Shown one piece after another: positions 1-14,019 of a stretch of DNA of 64,000 bases. Every line of letters starts with the position of its first letter. Position 1 is the first letter of the stretch. Below the pieces are notes generated by a model. The model made no database searches, was not told where the DNA came from, and saw only the letters and a list, made by a program, of their open reading frames with translations. This DNA comes from Apteryx mantelli (lineage: Eukaryota; Chordata; Aves; Apterygiformes; Apterygidae), in contig NC_089981.1 in NCBI RefSeq assembly GCF_036417845.1, forward strand, positions 65,809,268 to 65,873,267, in the 5' to 3' direction. The translations under genes and the position numbers were made by a program.

Positions 1-540
1 CCTTACTGACTAATATTTGAGTTTCTGCAGTTACATTTCCATATGTATTTTTCCTTCCATACTTGTATGGGTCTTATCCAGCTCAACTGGCTGGGAACTG
101 ACTGCTTACAAGAGAAACAGTAAAACTGACTTGACACAAAATGCTGTCAAATACATGGAGTAAGCATTTTGGAGTAGGCATTTAGGAGAAAAGCATTTTT
201 CCTTCTAATCCTTCAGTTATATTAATCTTAGGTATCATTTGTAACAATAGCAAATAAAAAATAATTCAGATAAAACTGCGATTTTTTTTTAATTGGTAGT
301 ATCCTTTAATGGAACACAATTTGCCACTGACAACTTATTTCAGGATCCAAGATAAATAGCAAGAAAGCTTTGTGGGTTTTTGTTGTTATTTTTAAATGTG
401 CCTAAAATCATAGTGTAAGATCTGCTAAAATTTAGAAGCTTGCACTTGTTTTTTAAAACCTGCTAGAGAAGAGCCACAAGATACCAAATTTTTACTGGGT
501 TATTGTAAACTGCCTTGATCCCACTCAGTATGTTTTTGTG

Positions 541-579
541 TATTATTATTATTATTATTATTATTATTTTTTTTTTTTT
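541..579. repeat. ATT microsatellite with T run
   Basis: About nine ATT units run straight into a run of 12 or so T. Confidence 0.95.
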
Positions 580-3500
580 ACGCTGGGTACACAGTGAAAA
601 GGTTCGAGGAGACATATTATTCCTTTGAACCATTGCCTGACCAGTAAAATTGTAGTACAGGCTGATAATTCACAATGAGGAGAAGAACATGGATCAGCTA
701 CATAGAGGGTTGCAGGAAATGAAGAACGTGGAAAGGTGTCGTGAAGAAATGGGATGATGGTGCAGGTTTGTGTGGGATAAGGGATGAAATTCCTCCTTTT
801 GGATTATCCCCTCTCTACTAATGCTGTAGCCTGACCATGTTCCTTGGAGGGGCTCAGTTTGCAGCTTGGATTGGAAGGGTGAAGCATGGAGGTATGGGTT
901 TGGCAGAGGGCGGTTATTGAGGGCACAGCCAGGTATGGACACCAGATAGCCTCATGACAACATTGCCCCCACTTCCTGCTGCAGGTCTTGCAGGATGTCC
1001 CGTTACCCACGGGCTGGCCTGCCTTTTGTGGGGCTGGCCGCATCTGCTCCTGGGTTTTTCCCTCCTGTGGGGGGAAGCTGTGGAGTTGGAAAGGGAATTT
1101 GTGCTGGCCCTTGCTACTTTTCTTCTGGCTTTTCAAAGCCCTTAATTACTTCTTAGTTGGATGAAACTAGGGTTAAAAGCTAAATCTATCAAATGACCAG
1201 CCTGAGGTTAGAATCTATAATTGTGTGTCGTCATCCCTCCGTGCCCTGCCTGGATGGAGGGAGAGGCCATTGCTGTCCCTCGGAGGAGCTTTGCTTTCTC
1301 AGCTCAGTGTGATAACGGGAGGTGTCTCGGGGCACTGGCACTGCCACGGCCACTAACGCCTGCTGGCTCTGGCGAGGAGGTGGAGGCCTGCTTGCCCCCA
1401 AGGAGAGCATTGATATGGGAGTGGGAAAGGAGTGGGGTTCAGCAGCTCCACTGAGGATGGTAGGGAAGCACAAAATTGGAATGACTTGAAAACAGTGAGT
1501 ATGATCCAATTTCTTGGTTTGTGGTACATTTAATTAGGTTTAAAATATAAGATCTACTTAATACTGTGATCCCTTGCCTGACTGCTCTGATCAGAGGCAG
1601 AGGAAGCTAAACATCCAAAGGAGCAAATGTTTACATGTAGATTGAAACCTTGTAGACATCAGTGAGGAGGTAAGTGCATACCATGTTGAAAAAAATGAGG
1701 CCCAAAAGACTAAGGAACGTGTCCTTGAAACAAGACTAAGGGAAAACTCCTGCTGCCTTCTTCAGCTGAGAGATCTTTGTCATATCTGGTGGGATTTTTC
1801 TGTGCAAAGTAATCTGTGAGGCTCCCCATTGTCTTCCTAACAATCCAGATCTCTGTTGTTCGTTAATAATCATACTCTGCTGTCTCTTCAATCTTCTCTT
1901 ATTTTGTGGACATGGTTTGTTTTCAGACCCTATTTATTTTTCCCTACTGCATTTCCTTTATTTCTGCGTGAAGAACCAATGTGACATTTCATTGGCAGGA
2001 GGGGTCTCTGTTCTGGAGATGGGCATTCGCTGCATTCCAGCAGGGAGATCTCATGTAGTGTTTTTGGTTGACGCATCAAACTGGTGGCTTAAAAAATTAA
2101 CAACTGACCATCCCAGAGAAAGAGGATCAAGGCATGCCTCTTCGCCAAAAATACAGCTTTTTTTTGATGTTGGTAACAGCTAGATTAGGTGGACTGCAGC
2201 TGAGCATGTCTCCTCTTTCTTTGAGAGTCTAAGGAGACACTTTGAATTTGTCTGAACTCTCCTTGTGTGTCTGTTGTTGTAACGTATGGCTGTGGATCAT
2301 ACACATGCAAGATGTATGAAGTGAAGTTGAAATAGGTGCTTGTTGTCATATTGTTTTCTGGTTTCCATGTTTCTCTCTTTAGCCAAATGGTTCCTTTTCC
2401 TGAGGGCTGAGCTGCCTGTAGCATGTTTCTCTTCTCTTCTAAGGTTCAAATGACACTCAGCTTCTTGGCACTGGGCCAAGACAAGGACACTGCTTCATTG
2501 AGGACTATGGTACAATGTTTACTAGAAGTAGTGAAGTCAGACTGTGTGAGATATGATCCTCCCTGCAGCTCCCATGAGATGTATTATCTAAAGAGATAGA
2601 TGGAGAAGCCAGCAGAGCCATCCTAGAGAAAGCCACGCTAGAGAGTGCCAGCCTCAAAAACAGACAGAAGCACCTTCCCTGCCATCTGTTGGGTTTTTCC
2701 CATTCCTCTGTTGTGCTTACACTCTCATTTCTTCAAGGATTTAAAACAACTTTTCTCTGCTGGTCTTTCTCACTTGGGCAAAGCTCCAAAGAACTCCTCT
2801 GTTTAGTGCACAGTGTCACCCCAGGAGATCGGGGTTAAAGTTGAAGGATGCTCTCAGGCACAGCACCTGTGATGAGGTGTGCTCTTTCCCTAAAGGGCTT
2901 TTATTTTTCCCCAGCTCACAAAGGGTCTCTCACAGATCAGTGTGACTCAGGATGTCCACTCAGGAGAAGCAAATGATTTGGAGCCAAACAGGGTGGCATG
3001 GATAGAGGCAGATGTTTTGGGATGGAGCCAGAGGGTGAAACAGAAAGGCTTCAGGACTGGGTCTGCCATCAGTTAAGGGCCTGGGAGCTGTGGGTCAGCA
3101 CAGCTTGCTTTTGAATTGTAGACCTTGTTTTCCATTTTGGTACAGTTGCTAATTTACTTATGCTGTTATGGCCATGTTGTGTCTCACCTTGCACCATCTA
3201 TCTTGCTGGGATATCCCTTGTTTCCCAGGATATTAATTGCATTGAGCTGCCTTCCTCAGATTGATCTGCCGTCTCAGTGTGTACGTATGGAAAATAGAGG
3301 AGGGTGGAGAAGTGATGGTGAAGTTGGGCAGCATGAGCCAACTCTCAAAGTGGAGGGGAAGAGTGAGGTTCCTTGGGCTGAGATTCTTTTTTGCCTTCTC
3401 TCCTCTCTCTCACTCCTTCCTTGACAGTCGTCTGTGATGTGGTCTCCTTTAATCCTTGTGCAGCAAAGGTTAATGTTAATGCTGTGTGTGAGGGAAAGAG

Positions 3501-5589
3501 TCCTTGCCGGCAGAGGAAAAGAATCATTTAATAAAAAAGTAATCATTGATCAGTGGCTCCAATCCACCAAAGGTCTCTTATCGATCTATCTCCCGTTGTG
3601 GGTCAGACCTTCTGTTTTAATGATCTAATTCCCAAGTAAGTTTGTCTGTTATTTGGGGGAAGTGGTCTTAGAAAACCCTGCCTCTTATAGGAGCACCAAT
3701 CTTGGCATGTATGTGGTGTCAGGGGAAAAATGCCTCGCGGTAATCTCAGCTATCCCTGTTTTAAAGTGCCCCCTCTCCAGTCCTGCTTATTTTGTATTTT
3801 TGCTATCTCAAGGAAACCAAAAGCTGCAAGGATCATTGAGGTTAAATGCTCACTTGCCTCTGGGGAAGTCTCTCCAGGCCAGAACTGAAGTGTACAGTAA
3901 TGCAGAGGAAGGCAGGACACTTGTGAAGCTGTAATTGTTCCATATGCCCTATTTAGTTTGAAAGAGTATGGGGAAATATGAGAGAAGGCTCCAAATATCA
4001 TAAAATGCTGTTAAGAGTGTCTGGCAGGCATTCTTCTTCCTTCTGGCCCTCTAATATGAGCTCTAGGAGACCACACAATGAGATGTAAAGTTGTCACTTT
4101 TTTGAGTGGATACAGAGAAATTGAAGTGCAGCATGTAATCCACCCACTGTAGTGGGATAGCATTCACCAGCACTTTTAATGTGATATCCTGTTGAAAACC
4201 TCCTGGGATGTAAAAATCCTGTGGATTCAACTAGCTGCTGTGCCTGTAGGAAGATATGTAGTAGAGCGTTCTCTGCAAATCCCTTCCAGATGCTGGTTGC
4301 CAAAGGCTGCTGCACCTGGTTGAGAGTGTTCCTGTTTGCCACCTCTCTTGGTTGTATCCAATCCCCATACAGTACAAAAATGCATAATCTATTTTTTTGT
4401 ATAGTGTCTTTTTATAGGTGTACTAAAAGTGGCATTAAAAATATAGGACTTAATGTATCCTTTTCTGCAAATGCTGCTGCATGTGATATTCATATTGTTC
4501 TAGAGTGTGTGTGCACAGGTAAGGTGGGCAGCTCTGAAGGCTGCAGCTCGCAGTGAATCTGGGTCAGGCTGAATGCGATGAGCAAGAGGAACCAAGGCCA
4601 GAAGGGCTGTGGCATAAATTGACAGCAGTAGAAACTGAGATGACATTTCATGACATGATGTTGTAGAGCTAATAGACTTAGCCAGGTTTATGCCTTTATC
4701 TACAATCACAATTTCTGAAACAGGACACAGAGGACTGCTCTGAATCAGAACAGGAGGACGCTGGACTGGAGAGTTGAGAAGTGTAAGTTTCTGTGGCAGT
4801 ACATGTCTGTTGTCGCCTGGGCATCCTTGAGGCTTTGTCTTGTGCTGCAAATCTCAGCAGAATTTGGAGAAGGTTCAGATGTCTGTGGGAAATGCCCAGG
4901 TCAAACTTCAGGAAAAATGAACAGTGCTAAATTCCATCTTCAGGGCTGCCTGGTGTCTATTATTGTAAAGTATTCCCTGTCTCAAACATCAGATAAAAAA
5001 TTTAGTATAGAAAGTACATTCTGGCCTTAACAAAGTCAATGAAAATTGCCATTGACTTCGTAGAGCTGAATTATACTTTGTTTCCCCTCGTTATTAGGAT
5101 AATATTAACCACTTTCCTCCCCCAACAAAATGTACACTCTCTGCACTAGAACTGTGTGTGTTCAGGAAAGAAAGTGATAATTGAGGGAAGATCTGTCAGC
5201 TGCTGTTGTGATGACTTCTGGCCTTTCCAGTTGTCTTGCTGGACATAGGGAACATCTCTGCTTTGTTCTTTGCTCCTTCTTGGCTGTTCTCTTTTTAGAG
5301 GCTGATTTATTTTTATTTTTTTTTATTTTTTAGGTTGTTGGTAGCACTTCTCCCTAAATGTCATATACCTCACTGGAATTTCCCAAGATGTCTTGTGCAA
5401 TAAATGTATTGATACCCTGTACAGGCAGGTACAGTTTGTACACAGTTGTATTTCACCATGTGCAGCAAGTAAGTGGAGGTCCCTGATTTTCTTCTGTCAT
5501 CTATTGTGGGAGCAGGGTATGTGTGGCACCTTTCTGATATTCTGCAGGGACCAAGTCATCAGATATCTGGTAGCGTGTGACAGATCCCA

Positions 5590-5606
5590 GTGTGTGTGTG
5601 TGTGTC
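5590..5606. repeat. Short GT repeat
   Basis: Eight GT units in a row. Confidence 0.9.
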
Positions 5607-8600
5607 TGTTTGGGGTCTCTTCAAACAGATTATGCATAGAGTTACAAGAAGGCTATAAAATCTCTCTGAGGAATTCATTGTGAGCTGCCAGAGCGATTAA
5701 TGAATAGCAGCAGGGTGCTATGTGGGTGTTTGCTCCAAGGCTTTCTCTGATTGTACAGGATAGGGACTCGCACTTTTTCACTCAGAACAACAACGAAACT
5801 GTAGTAGTTTTCTTGGTGGATTTTTTTTTTTCCTTTTTTGGAGTGAACATGCTGACTTACAGAAAAGGAGTGCTGCTCCTCACTGGTGTGTGGGTGTCAG
5901 CTGAAGCCTGTATGACTGAGCTACTCGATGTTCACCCCGGATTGCACAGTAAAAAAAGCTTTCGGAGAGGGCGGTTCTGTGCTGGGCCCCTCTCAGTGTA
6001 TCTTTTTTTCTCTGGTTATTGATGACCTTGTAACTCTTAAGTGGCAGAGAAGAGTGGAGTCTAAGTGGGTTATGAAAGGCCATCAATAACTGCTGGAAAT
6101 AATGTACCCGGACATGCTCCCTATTACATCCAGTTCAAAGTAAAACCTGTCTTTGAATTGGTAGGAACTTGTCTGGGTTAGGTTAGGTTTGGTTTTCATT
6201 TTAAGTTCTGGAGTGATCTGGGTGGCTGGCTGTGCCATGAAACACAACCGTGATGAAAGACGGGAGAGAAAAAAGCCTGAGAGTGCAAAAGAAAATTAAT
6301 TTTTTTTATTCTGACAATTGAGAAGAGGAGGAGGAGGAGAGAGAGAATGAATACCATGATGTACAGCAAAGAAAGTGCAGAAATAAGGACAAAGCAGTTC
6401 TTGGGGTATGGTGTGACCCTAGGGGACATCATTTACACTATTTCATGGTTTGCTTTTTACCTGCTGGTACTCAACTCTGGAATTCTCTGTCTTCTCCAGT
6501 GGCAGTGGTTGTGTTCTTCATGTTCTTCCTCATTAATGTATGTGGAATTGCCTTAACAATGCCATTTAGCTGTCAATGCAAAAATGCACAGGGAGAGAGG
6601 AAACAACTGCAAACGTTTTCTTTTTTAAATTGAAAGAAGTGGCAGATAGTTTGTACCTATACAATGTAATTGTTAACCAGAGCAAGTGGGCATAGGATCC
6701 ACTACTCCAACTTTGGACAGCTTTTGATTGCAGAATTGCTCTTTTATGTAGCTATAGAAAGCTTATGACCCACAGTTCAGCATTGCCAAATTGGGTAGAA
6801 TTAAGTAATAGCACCCATATGCTCCATCCAGTTTATTTCGAAAAGTGTTTGTTGCCTTTAAGTGAAGAAATAGAACTCCCCTTGATCACATACCTTTTTA
6901 AACTTTGTACTCTACTTTTAAAGCTTTTTTCTGTGCTTTTAAAAAAAAGCCCCCAAGCCAATCACAGTGCAACTTTAAAATCCCTTGGCCTGTAATATGG
7001 CCCATGCTTATGGAAGAGTCAGTCATAACACCTTTGTGTATCCATTCCCCTTCTGTTTTAGTCTCTTTCCTGATGGTGAGTTAAATTTTGTGACACTCAG
7101 CTGATTACTTTGACTTAACAAATTATGGGACATCAGTTGGTCTGATGGTTGCCATCCATGTGGACACTATTAGCTCATGATGAATATGATGTAACTTCAC
7201 TCGGCTTAAGTCTTTCTTATTATGAGCTGAACTAAACTGGGGATTATTTGCTGTTGACCAGGAACACACACCCGTGGACCTCTCAGTTGATGTGTGCTGT
7301 TTCAGTAAGCCACAGTGCCTTAACTGTTTGCCTAAGCCCATAATGTGTTACTGGGATCTCGGACTCCTCCATCCAGCATTGTCTTTTTCCAGTTTTTTTC
7401 CTAGCTTATAATAAGAGATTTCTGCATCAGAGAAAGACTGAGTACAAAAAAGCTGCGACTGACCTTTTAAACCAAACAAGCTTGCATGTTTCCAATATGA
7501 AGAGACAGCAGACAAGCCTCTTGCTTGAGGCAGAAGGTGGAGAAGAAAGGGAGGGATAAATATCAGAGGAGCAGGAATAAAGAACATGGCCTTGTATGCA
7601 GAGCAGAGGAAAAAACAAACCTCTGCTTGCTTTGTCAATATGTCTGATGTGTTGTTGCAAGACACTTTGTAGTGGGAGTCTCTGCTGCATGGATAGGAGA
7701 GGAGGAATGTGCCTATGTGTATCCAGAGAATACAAATATTTGTTTTCTGCAGGTTTTAGATACTGACTTTCATCTGAAGGTCCCCAGAGTTCCTCTCAGA
7801 CTTCACATCTGTTCAGCCAGATAGAACTGAGGATAGTGACTTGTGTGCATGTGAAGTCTGCATAGGAGCCAACCCTCCCTTGGGATAAATTTGCTCTCCT
7901 TGGGTACCCCTGGGCAAGGAAGGTTTAAATTTATCTGGGAGTTCAAAAAGGAAGATCCACTGAATTAATGTCGCCTGCATGCTTTGGCCCTTGCCTGTCT
8001 CAACTTATTTGTCCACTCTGTCGACATTGCTCCTCCTTGAGGGGACTTTCTAGAGGAAGCTAAACTATGCCCTTGTTTTTTAAGGGATCAATGTATTTTG
8101 TCCCTGGAGTTGGACAGCAGGGCTGTCTGGCTGGAGGGCATGTCAGCTAATTGCACAGAGGGCACTTGATAAGATGGAGTGTAGCTGCAGCAGGTGGAAT
8201 GTGGCTGGGGCGTGGATTTTGTCTCACATGTTCTTGTGGAATGTCTTCTAAAAGCTATAGTTATTATTTTGCTTTTGAAAGTTGTCTGAAAGACTACAAC
8301 TGTATTCACACTTCCTTAGGATGGGTGCTTTTTTTCTCCCTCTATCCTTGTGTTAAACTATATTTATTTTGCATCTTTGACTTCTAGTGGTGCATTCTTT
8401 TATTTTATTTAGTGACTTGAGCTCCCATGTCTCCAGATTATGTTAAATGATGGTAAATAAATACAAAAAGAAATGCTGTGTAGGTGTCTCCAGACTCTTA
8501 CCAAATATAGATCAGGTGTTTGGAGTTTGCATTTAACCTTCTTATGAGGCCTAGGTCAAGCTGTGTTTCCTGGACAGGAAAATATTTAAGATCTGAATGT

Positions 8601-8636
8601 TTGTATCATTTTTGCCTTGCCTTGTAAACCATGGAT

Positions 8637-9475
8637 TTTAAGGCCAGAAGTGGCCATTATAATGGTCTGCTCCAGTTGCCTGTTTAATACAGGCTGCTGT
8701 ATGAATTGTAACATATTCTAATGTACAGTGAAGCTATTTTGGAGACTTAAAACATTCTGCTAGTTGTATCTGGGAAAAATACACTGGGGACAGTTTCTGT
8801 CCCCCACCATTCTTCTGCTTCATTTTAAATCCTTTCTAATATTTATTGGTGCTTTACAGCTCAGACTATGCCTTCTCATATGTTTTTTTGCAATGTACAC
8901 CTTGATCAGTGCAGGAACACAGGTCTGCAGAGGACCTTCTGAGTCCCGTGACGTGCAGTTGTGTATCACGTAAAGAAAATAAAACCAGTTAGTTTTGCAG
9001 TGTCTGATACTTTTCTGGATGGATGGCTGTTCCAGAACTTCAGTCTGCTGATGGTTAAAAATGCTATTTTAATTCCCAGTGTACTCATGATCAGCTTATA
9101 CTCATGGCCTTTGCTCTGCTGTCAGTATTGCCCTTCAGCTTAGATAGCCCTTCTTCCCCCTCCCCAAAGTATTTATAGACAGTTGTCATCTCTCCTCTAG
9201 GCCTTTGTCTTGCTAGACCAAAAGTGCCAAGTTGTCTTAGTATCTTCTTGTAAAATAGGCTCTAGGTTCTCCGGTTCACCCTCAGAGCCTTTCTCTAGGA
9301 TTGCTGTAGTTTGGTGTCGTCCTTTGTGAGCACAGGTGATCAGAATTGCATACGCTGTCCAGGGCAGCTCTAACCGGTGTCTGGCACAGTGGCCTTCAGG
9401 CAATCCTCTAATATGGTCAGGGCCTCTGGGTACAGCTGTAACGTAGCTCACTGTGAGGTATGTGTGCAGATCTGC
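8637..9475 (-). mobile_element. Old CR1-type LINE 3' fragment
   Basis: The left part (TTTTAAGGCCAGAAGTGGCC and the following stretch with AATACAGGCTG) is the reverse complement of the amniote CR1 3' end. The right part, from about 9150, follows the usual CR1 order in this orientation: text resembling 'agaccaaaagtgccaagttg', then 'gatcagaattgcatacgctg', then 'tctggcacagtggcctt'. It is heavily diverged, 5'-truncated as most CR1 copies are, and has no open frame. The middle, roughly 8730-9120, matches less clearly. Confidence 0.6.
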
Positions 9476-10904
9476 CTGTTCTAAATCTCTGTATGATCTG
9501 TTTCATCTATTTGGGGAAAGTTCATGTTTACAGAGCAGAAGGTTGTGGTTTTGAGGGAAAGGATAATGGGTGCTGGTCCCTCGGGCAGCATGGACTCAGA
9601 TGCTGCTCCAGAGGCGCTGCTGTTTGGCACTGACAAGGGATCTCCTCAGCCCCACAGGCTGGGGATAAGCTGGAACTGGGCAGGTCAGATTTAGTCCAAC
9701 ACTCCACCTTTTCCTGTTAGTGCATCTGTCTTAGGCATCTACTTGATGTAATTGCACAGCCAAATTAATTTATGAGTGCAAATAGTCAGTTAGAGAATAC
9801 ACTTAGCACAAAATAAGGCCTTCTTTAGCACAGCTGAAGGTAACACTCTTCGCTGATAATATGTGGATCTGAATCTACAGTAAATAATCATTCACAGTAA
9901 ATGAATGATTACGTATAAATACACTTTTAATGTCAGACTATATATACATGTAAAACTGTGTTTGAATCTTGTGTTGAAATAAGTATTCACATCTATGTCC
10001 ATTTAGAGTCTCCCAAGGGAAAGAGAGATTCAGAGAACACAACCCTGTTGTGTGTGCACACCACCTTATAGTGTGATAATATAGCTGCGAATTTAAATAC
10101 CTAAAGTCAGGAAATTCAGAGTTACTGTTCCCATAACACTACTAAAGTCTCTTCTCCGTATGCTGTGTTTAAGCCATAATTATGATATCATCCACAGCAA
10201 AACACAAAATCTTACATGTGTACTTGGGGCTAAATCATGGTTATAGTGGGACCTGAATGTTCATAATCTCTGAATTTTACACACTTAAATACTCAGCGTA
10301 ATAAATACATTTGCGTTGTTCATGACACAATTGTAGAAGAGACCTATAAGGAAAACATTATTATTTATAGGATGTCGTGGTTGCATTTCTTAGTGTTGTG
10401 TTCAATGTTTTTCTTGCCTGAGCTTGAAACTTAGATGAATGAAGAAATGCCAGAACGCTATGGGATGAGTCTCATCTCTGAACAAATATACACATTGGAT
10501 ATTGTCTTTTATGTGAGGAACATGGATTTTTTTCAATAGATGTTTCTTTAGTTGAATAGACAAAGGTATATAACAAGTTTGAGTAGTTAGAAGCTGAAAT
10601 AGACAAATTTGGACTAGAAGTAAGGTGCATAACTTTAACAACTATGATAATTAGCCCTGAAAAAATGTTTTATGCGTTGTGGTGAAGTCTCAATTAATAG
10701 AAATCTTTAAATCTTTAGATTTTTTTTTTCCTGCTTCAGACAGAAATTAAATCAGAGAAGTTCTCAGGCCAGATGACCCTAGGGATATTCTCTGCCTTTG
10801 TAATTTGTTAGTCCTATTCCAACCTTGGTTATACAAAAAAAGATGATCTTTGTGGTTGAGAGAAACAGAAAAGACAGATTTGATAAGTGTTTCCTCCACA
10901 TAGT

Positions 10905-10975
10905 CCCCGTGTGACACTGGGAATCACAAAAACTGTCTGTGCCTCTCGTTCCTATCTATAAAATGGATATAATAT
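10905..10975 (+). repeat. MIR-like SINE fragment
   Basis: The stretch GTGTGACACTGGGAATCAC, then TCTGTGCCTCTCGTTCC, then ATCTATAAAATGGATATAAT matches the MIR core order of 'gtgtgaccttgggcaa', 'ctgtgcctcagtttcc' and 'atctgtaaaatggg'. It is old and diverged. Confidence 0.6.
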
Positions 10976-12871
10976 TTTTTCTTCATATAGGTATATAGAA
11001 TGGAGATGACAGTGCGTAGAGAAGTTTGGGTTCCATAGAGCCATGTCCATCTGAGTCACGCTGGGAGCTTTTCTGCCCTTAAATGTGTACGAGTAGGATT
11101 CAGAGACACTCAGTAGTGTTGAATAGTGAGGGCTTATTTGCCAGACCGTGGTAGGGCAGAGGTAAATTGGATCACTGTATCTTTGATTGCCTGCATCGCT
11201 GCAGTGTGCATATGTGGAAGCCAAGTGAGAGGAGGAGCCTGGCTGACACAACTTGTCTTTGATGCTTGCTTCATCTGCTATGGCCTGTGTTCACCAATAC
11301 CAGACTGACTCCAAACAGAAACATGGAGGTGGGGGGATACCCTTCTACTTGTGCATGGCTTTTTCTAGAAGGTTCAGCCTCCTTAATGCCAATTCTTCAC
11401 TGGTCCATTATGCCTAAGGGTGTAATGGAAGCCAAAGATTGAAATGGAAGGAATGCAGGAGATGATAGGGTGATAGAAGGGACTGAAAGCTATTGCTTGT
11501 ATCTCTGATATGTGTTTGAGGTCTCCGTCACTTCCTCCCTGGGTCTGGGAAGATGGCATAGACAATAAAAGCCACTGTAGGCCCTTACAATGCATGCATG
11601 TTGAATTTGAGATCATGCAGTCCTGTGACCTGCAACAGTGAAGAATCTTCTGCCAGAACATGGAAGGGCAGGGCTGAGTTTACTTCTCTGTCATATCACT
11701 GACATTACATTCCTCCTTGCTCCTTTTCTTGCCTTATGCAAGCGTAAGGAAGGGTTCGTAGTCCCTTATGCCCCTGGGTTGCCCTTAGCAGCAGCATACT
11801 ATGCAGCGCACTCAGCCTGCCACCATGCACCATCAGCTTTTCAGGAGCTAATTGGATAAACCCTACTCTAGAGCCCATTGAACTTGCCTGTAACAGTGCT
11901 TAATTAAAGTGCAGAAAGTTTAAAGAGATAGCAAGTTAAGGCTTAATGCAATAACGAAATGGCACTATTCCACCATCTGCTTCCTTCAAGACGTTAATTG
12001 CTTCCTCATATTTGTTTGCTTTAATTAGGAAAGAACCTTGATTAAAATGGAATGAGGAGGGGTAATGGTGGAGGAATGAAAGGCTGGGAGGAGGAGGAAG
12101 AAGGGACTGAAAGAGAGGAGGAAAGGAGTGGAAGGTGAAGGTTTGACTATATTGATGAGTGCTTATCAGCAACTCTAGAATAATCATCCAGGAATAAATA
12201 TTTTGGCACTCATGGGTACAACTTGAACAAGCAATACAGTGTGCTGTGTCACCAAGAAATGCAGTGATAAAAGACCAAGTTGAGGAAAAATTAAAAAAAG
12301 CAAAATTATTTTTCATGGAGAGGTCATTTTGTTGTAATGGCTTCTTACCCAATTCTGCAGATCTTTTCTGATTGCTCGCTGTAACTGCAGCACCTTTTGT
12401 TTTCCAGTCTTGAATAATAATCCAAAGAGAAGAAAAGGTAAACACTTTCCTCATGTTCAGTTCTTTTTTTCTCTCCAGTCCTTCCTCTTTCTTGAACTAC
12501 CAGCCTTCTGCATTGCATTCATCTTGGAAAGCCTTCAATTTCTCATGAGCAGCTCCAGATAAAAGTGTCTTCTGATAATTGATAACCATGTCTGCTTTAA
12601 GAATAATGTCAGTAATTTTTTGACTTGATGACCGATAAAATTTAAAAAATAATTCCCCCCCCCCCCGTTAAATAGTGGCTTTGGCTGAAACTTCAGGGAA
12701 AAGAGCTTAGAAACTTTTAATTGGATTCATCCAACTTACCTTTGTCTCTTCTTTCTGTTTCTTTCTCTCCCTGTTTTTTTCTTCCCTTTCCTTTCCCCTT
12801 TTTAACCCTCTTGAGAATGAAGTCTGATTTCCCAAGTAAGTATAAAAGTAATTACAGTCAAACACAGATCT

Positions 12872-12910
12872 TAATAAATAAATAAATAAATAAATAAATA
12901 AAGGGGGGGG
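12872..12910. repeat. AAAT microsatellite followed by eight G
   Basis: About seven AAAT units run into a G8 stretch. A C12 run lies about 200 bp to the left (12655-12666). Confidence 0.95.
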
Positions 12911-14019
12911 TGAGCAGCTAATTTCTTTTCTGGGCCATTGGCATTGTGGACAGATCTTGATAACCAAAAAGCACTAACCTGGGAGCATAAAATGGGGATA
13001 CTGGAGTCAATGAAATAACAAAATGCTTAATAGCATGATAAGTAAAAAAAAAAATTATTTTTTACTTTCCATGAGACTATGATTGATGCAAGTTGTAGGG
13101 CTCATGTTACACCCTTCTCATCTCCACTTCCCCACCTCACCATCTGACAGAGGCTGTAGCTTTGGCCTTCCCAAACCTACTGTCCTAGGGACTCGCATTC
13201 TTTTTTTCATTTGCCACTTAGGACTTTTTTTTTTTTTTAATTCTCTTTAGGTAGTGCAAAGTAGTCCCATTCCCCTGTGGCAAGACTGCTCCAGTCAAAG
13301 AAAAATCTTAAACTTATTTAATCCTTTATCAAAAAATAGAAAAAGGAGGGGGAAAAAAACCCTCACCATGAATGGATTGGTGAATGTTTTCTCTGATAAC
13401 TGTGGAAAATGTGCATGCTTTGTGTTGCAGGTCCATCCCCTTACCTTAGCTTCCACCTGCTGTTGCACTGGCTACCTTTTTCTATCTCTCTTTTTTTTTT
13501 TCTACTGCTCTTGTGCTTTCATCAGTCTCACCAGTCACCTTTGTAGCAGACTACTATATTTTCTAATGATTATTATACCATATGTATGGACAAATATTTT
13601 GTGGCTGGGAGGTTTAATATGAGGATGGGGACAGAGCTTTTCACATGTTGCGCTCTGGTTCAAAATGAAATGCTAGCATTTCATGCTTTAAAAATAGTGT
13701 AATTGTTCCCTTGGGGCAATATTGGGGGACTTATGCTGGATCAGTTCTAATCACGTCGCTTAATGTGTTATGCACTTGCATACCTCTGAGAGGCGAGCTA
13801 TAAAGGAACCAAAGGAGAACCCAGGTTATCAGGGACTGCGAATCGCTACTAAGTGGCATTTTGTGGTACCTTGGGGTTTTTTTGGGAGATCTCTTGTTCA
13901 TAAATGAATTGGGTTTGTTTTTGCATTATAAAACTTGCCAGGATCCCAGCCCAATGTGATGTAGTTCCTAGCTCCATGCAGTGCGGGCCATCCCACCAGG
14001 AGAAGCATGGAGAAGGTTA

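Larger units (their letters stand above)
1..13990. other. Non-coding sequence upstream; no supported gene
   Basis: This is AT-leaning sequence with no recognised coding exon on either strand. It holds an ATT microsatellite (541), a TG repeat (5590), a CR1 relic (8637-9475), a MIR-like relic (10905-10975), an AT-rich block near 11.9 kb and an AAAT repeat (12872). It is either an intron between an untranslated first exon and the neurexin coding exon or sequence upstream of the promoter; the window cannot decide. Confidence 0.6.

Noticed and set aside
11936..12454. 172-codon open frame on the - strand
   Set aside because: Low-complexity Pro/Ser/Phe run from a purine-rich stretch; no similarity recognised.
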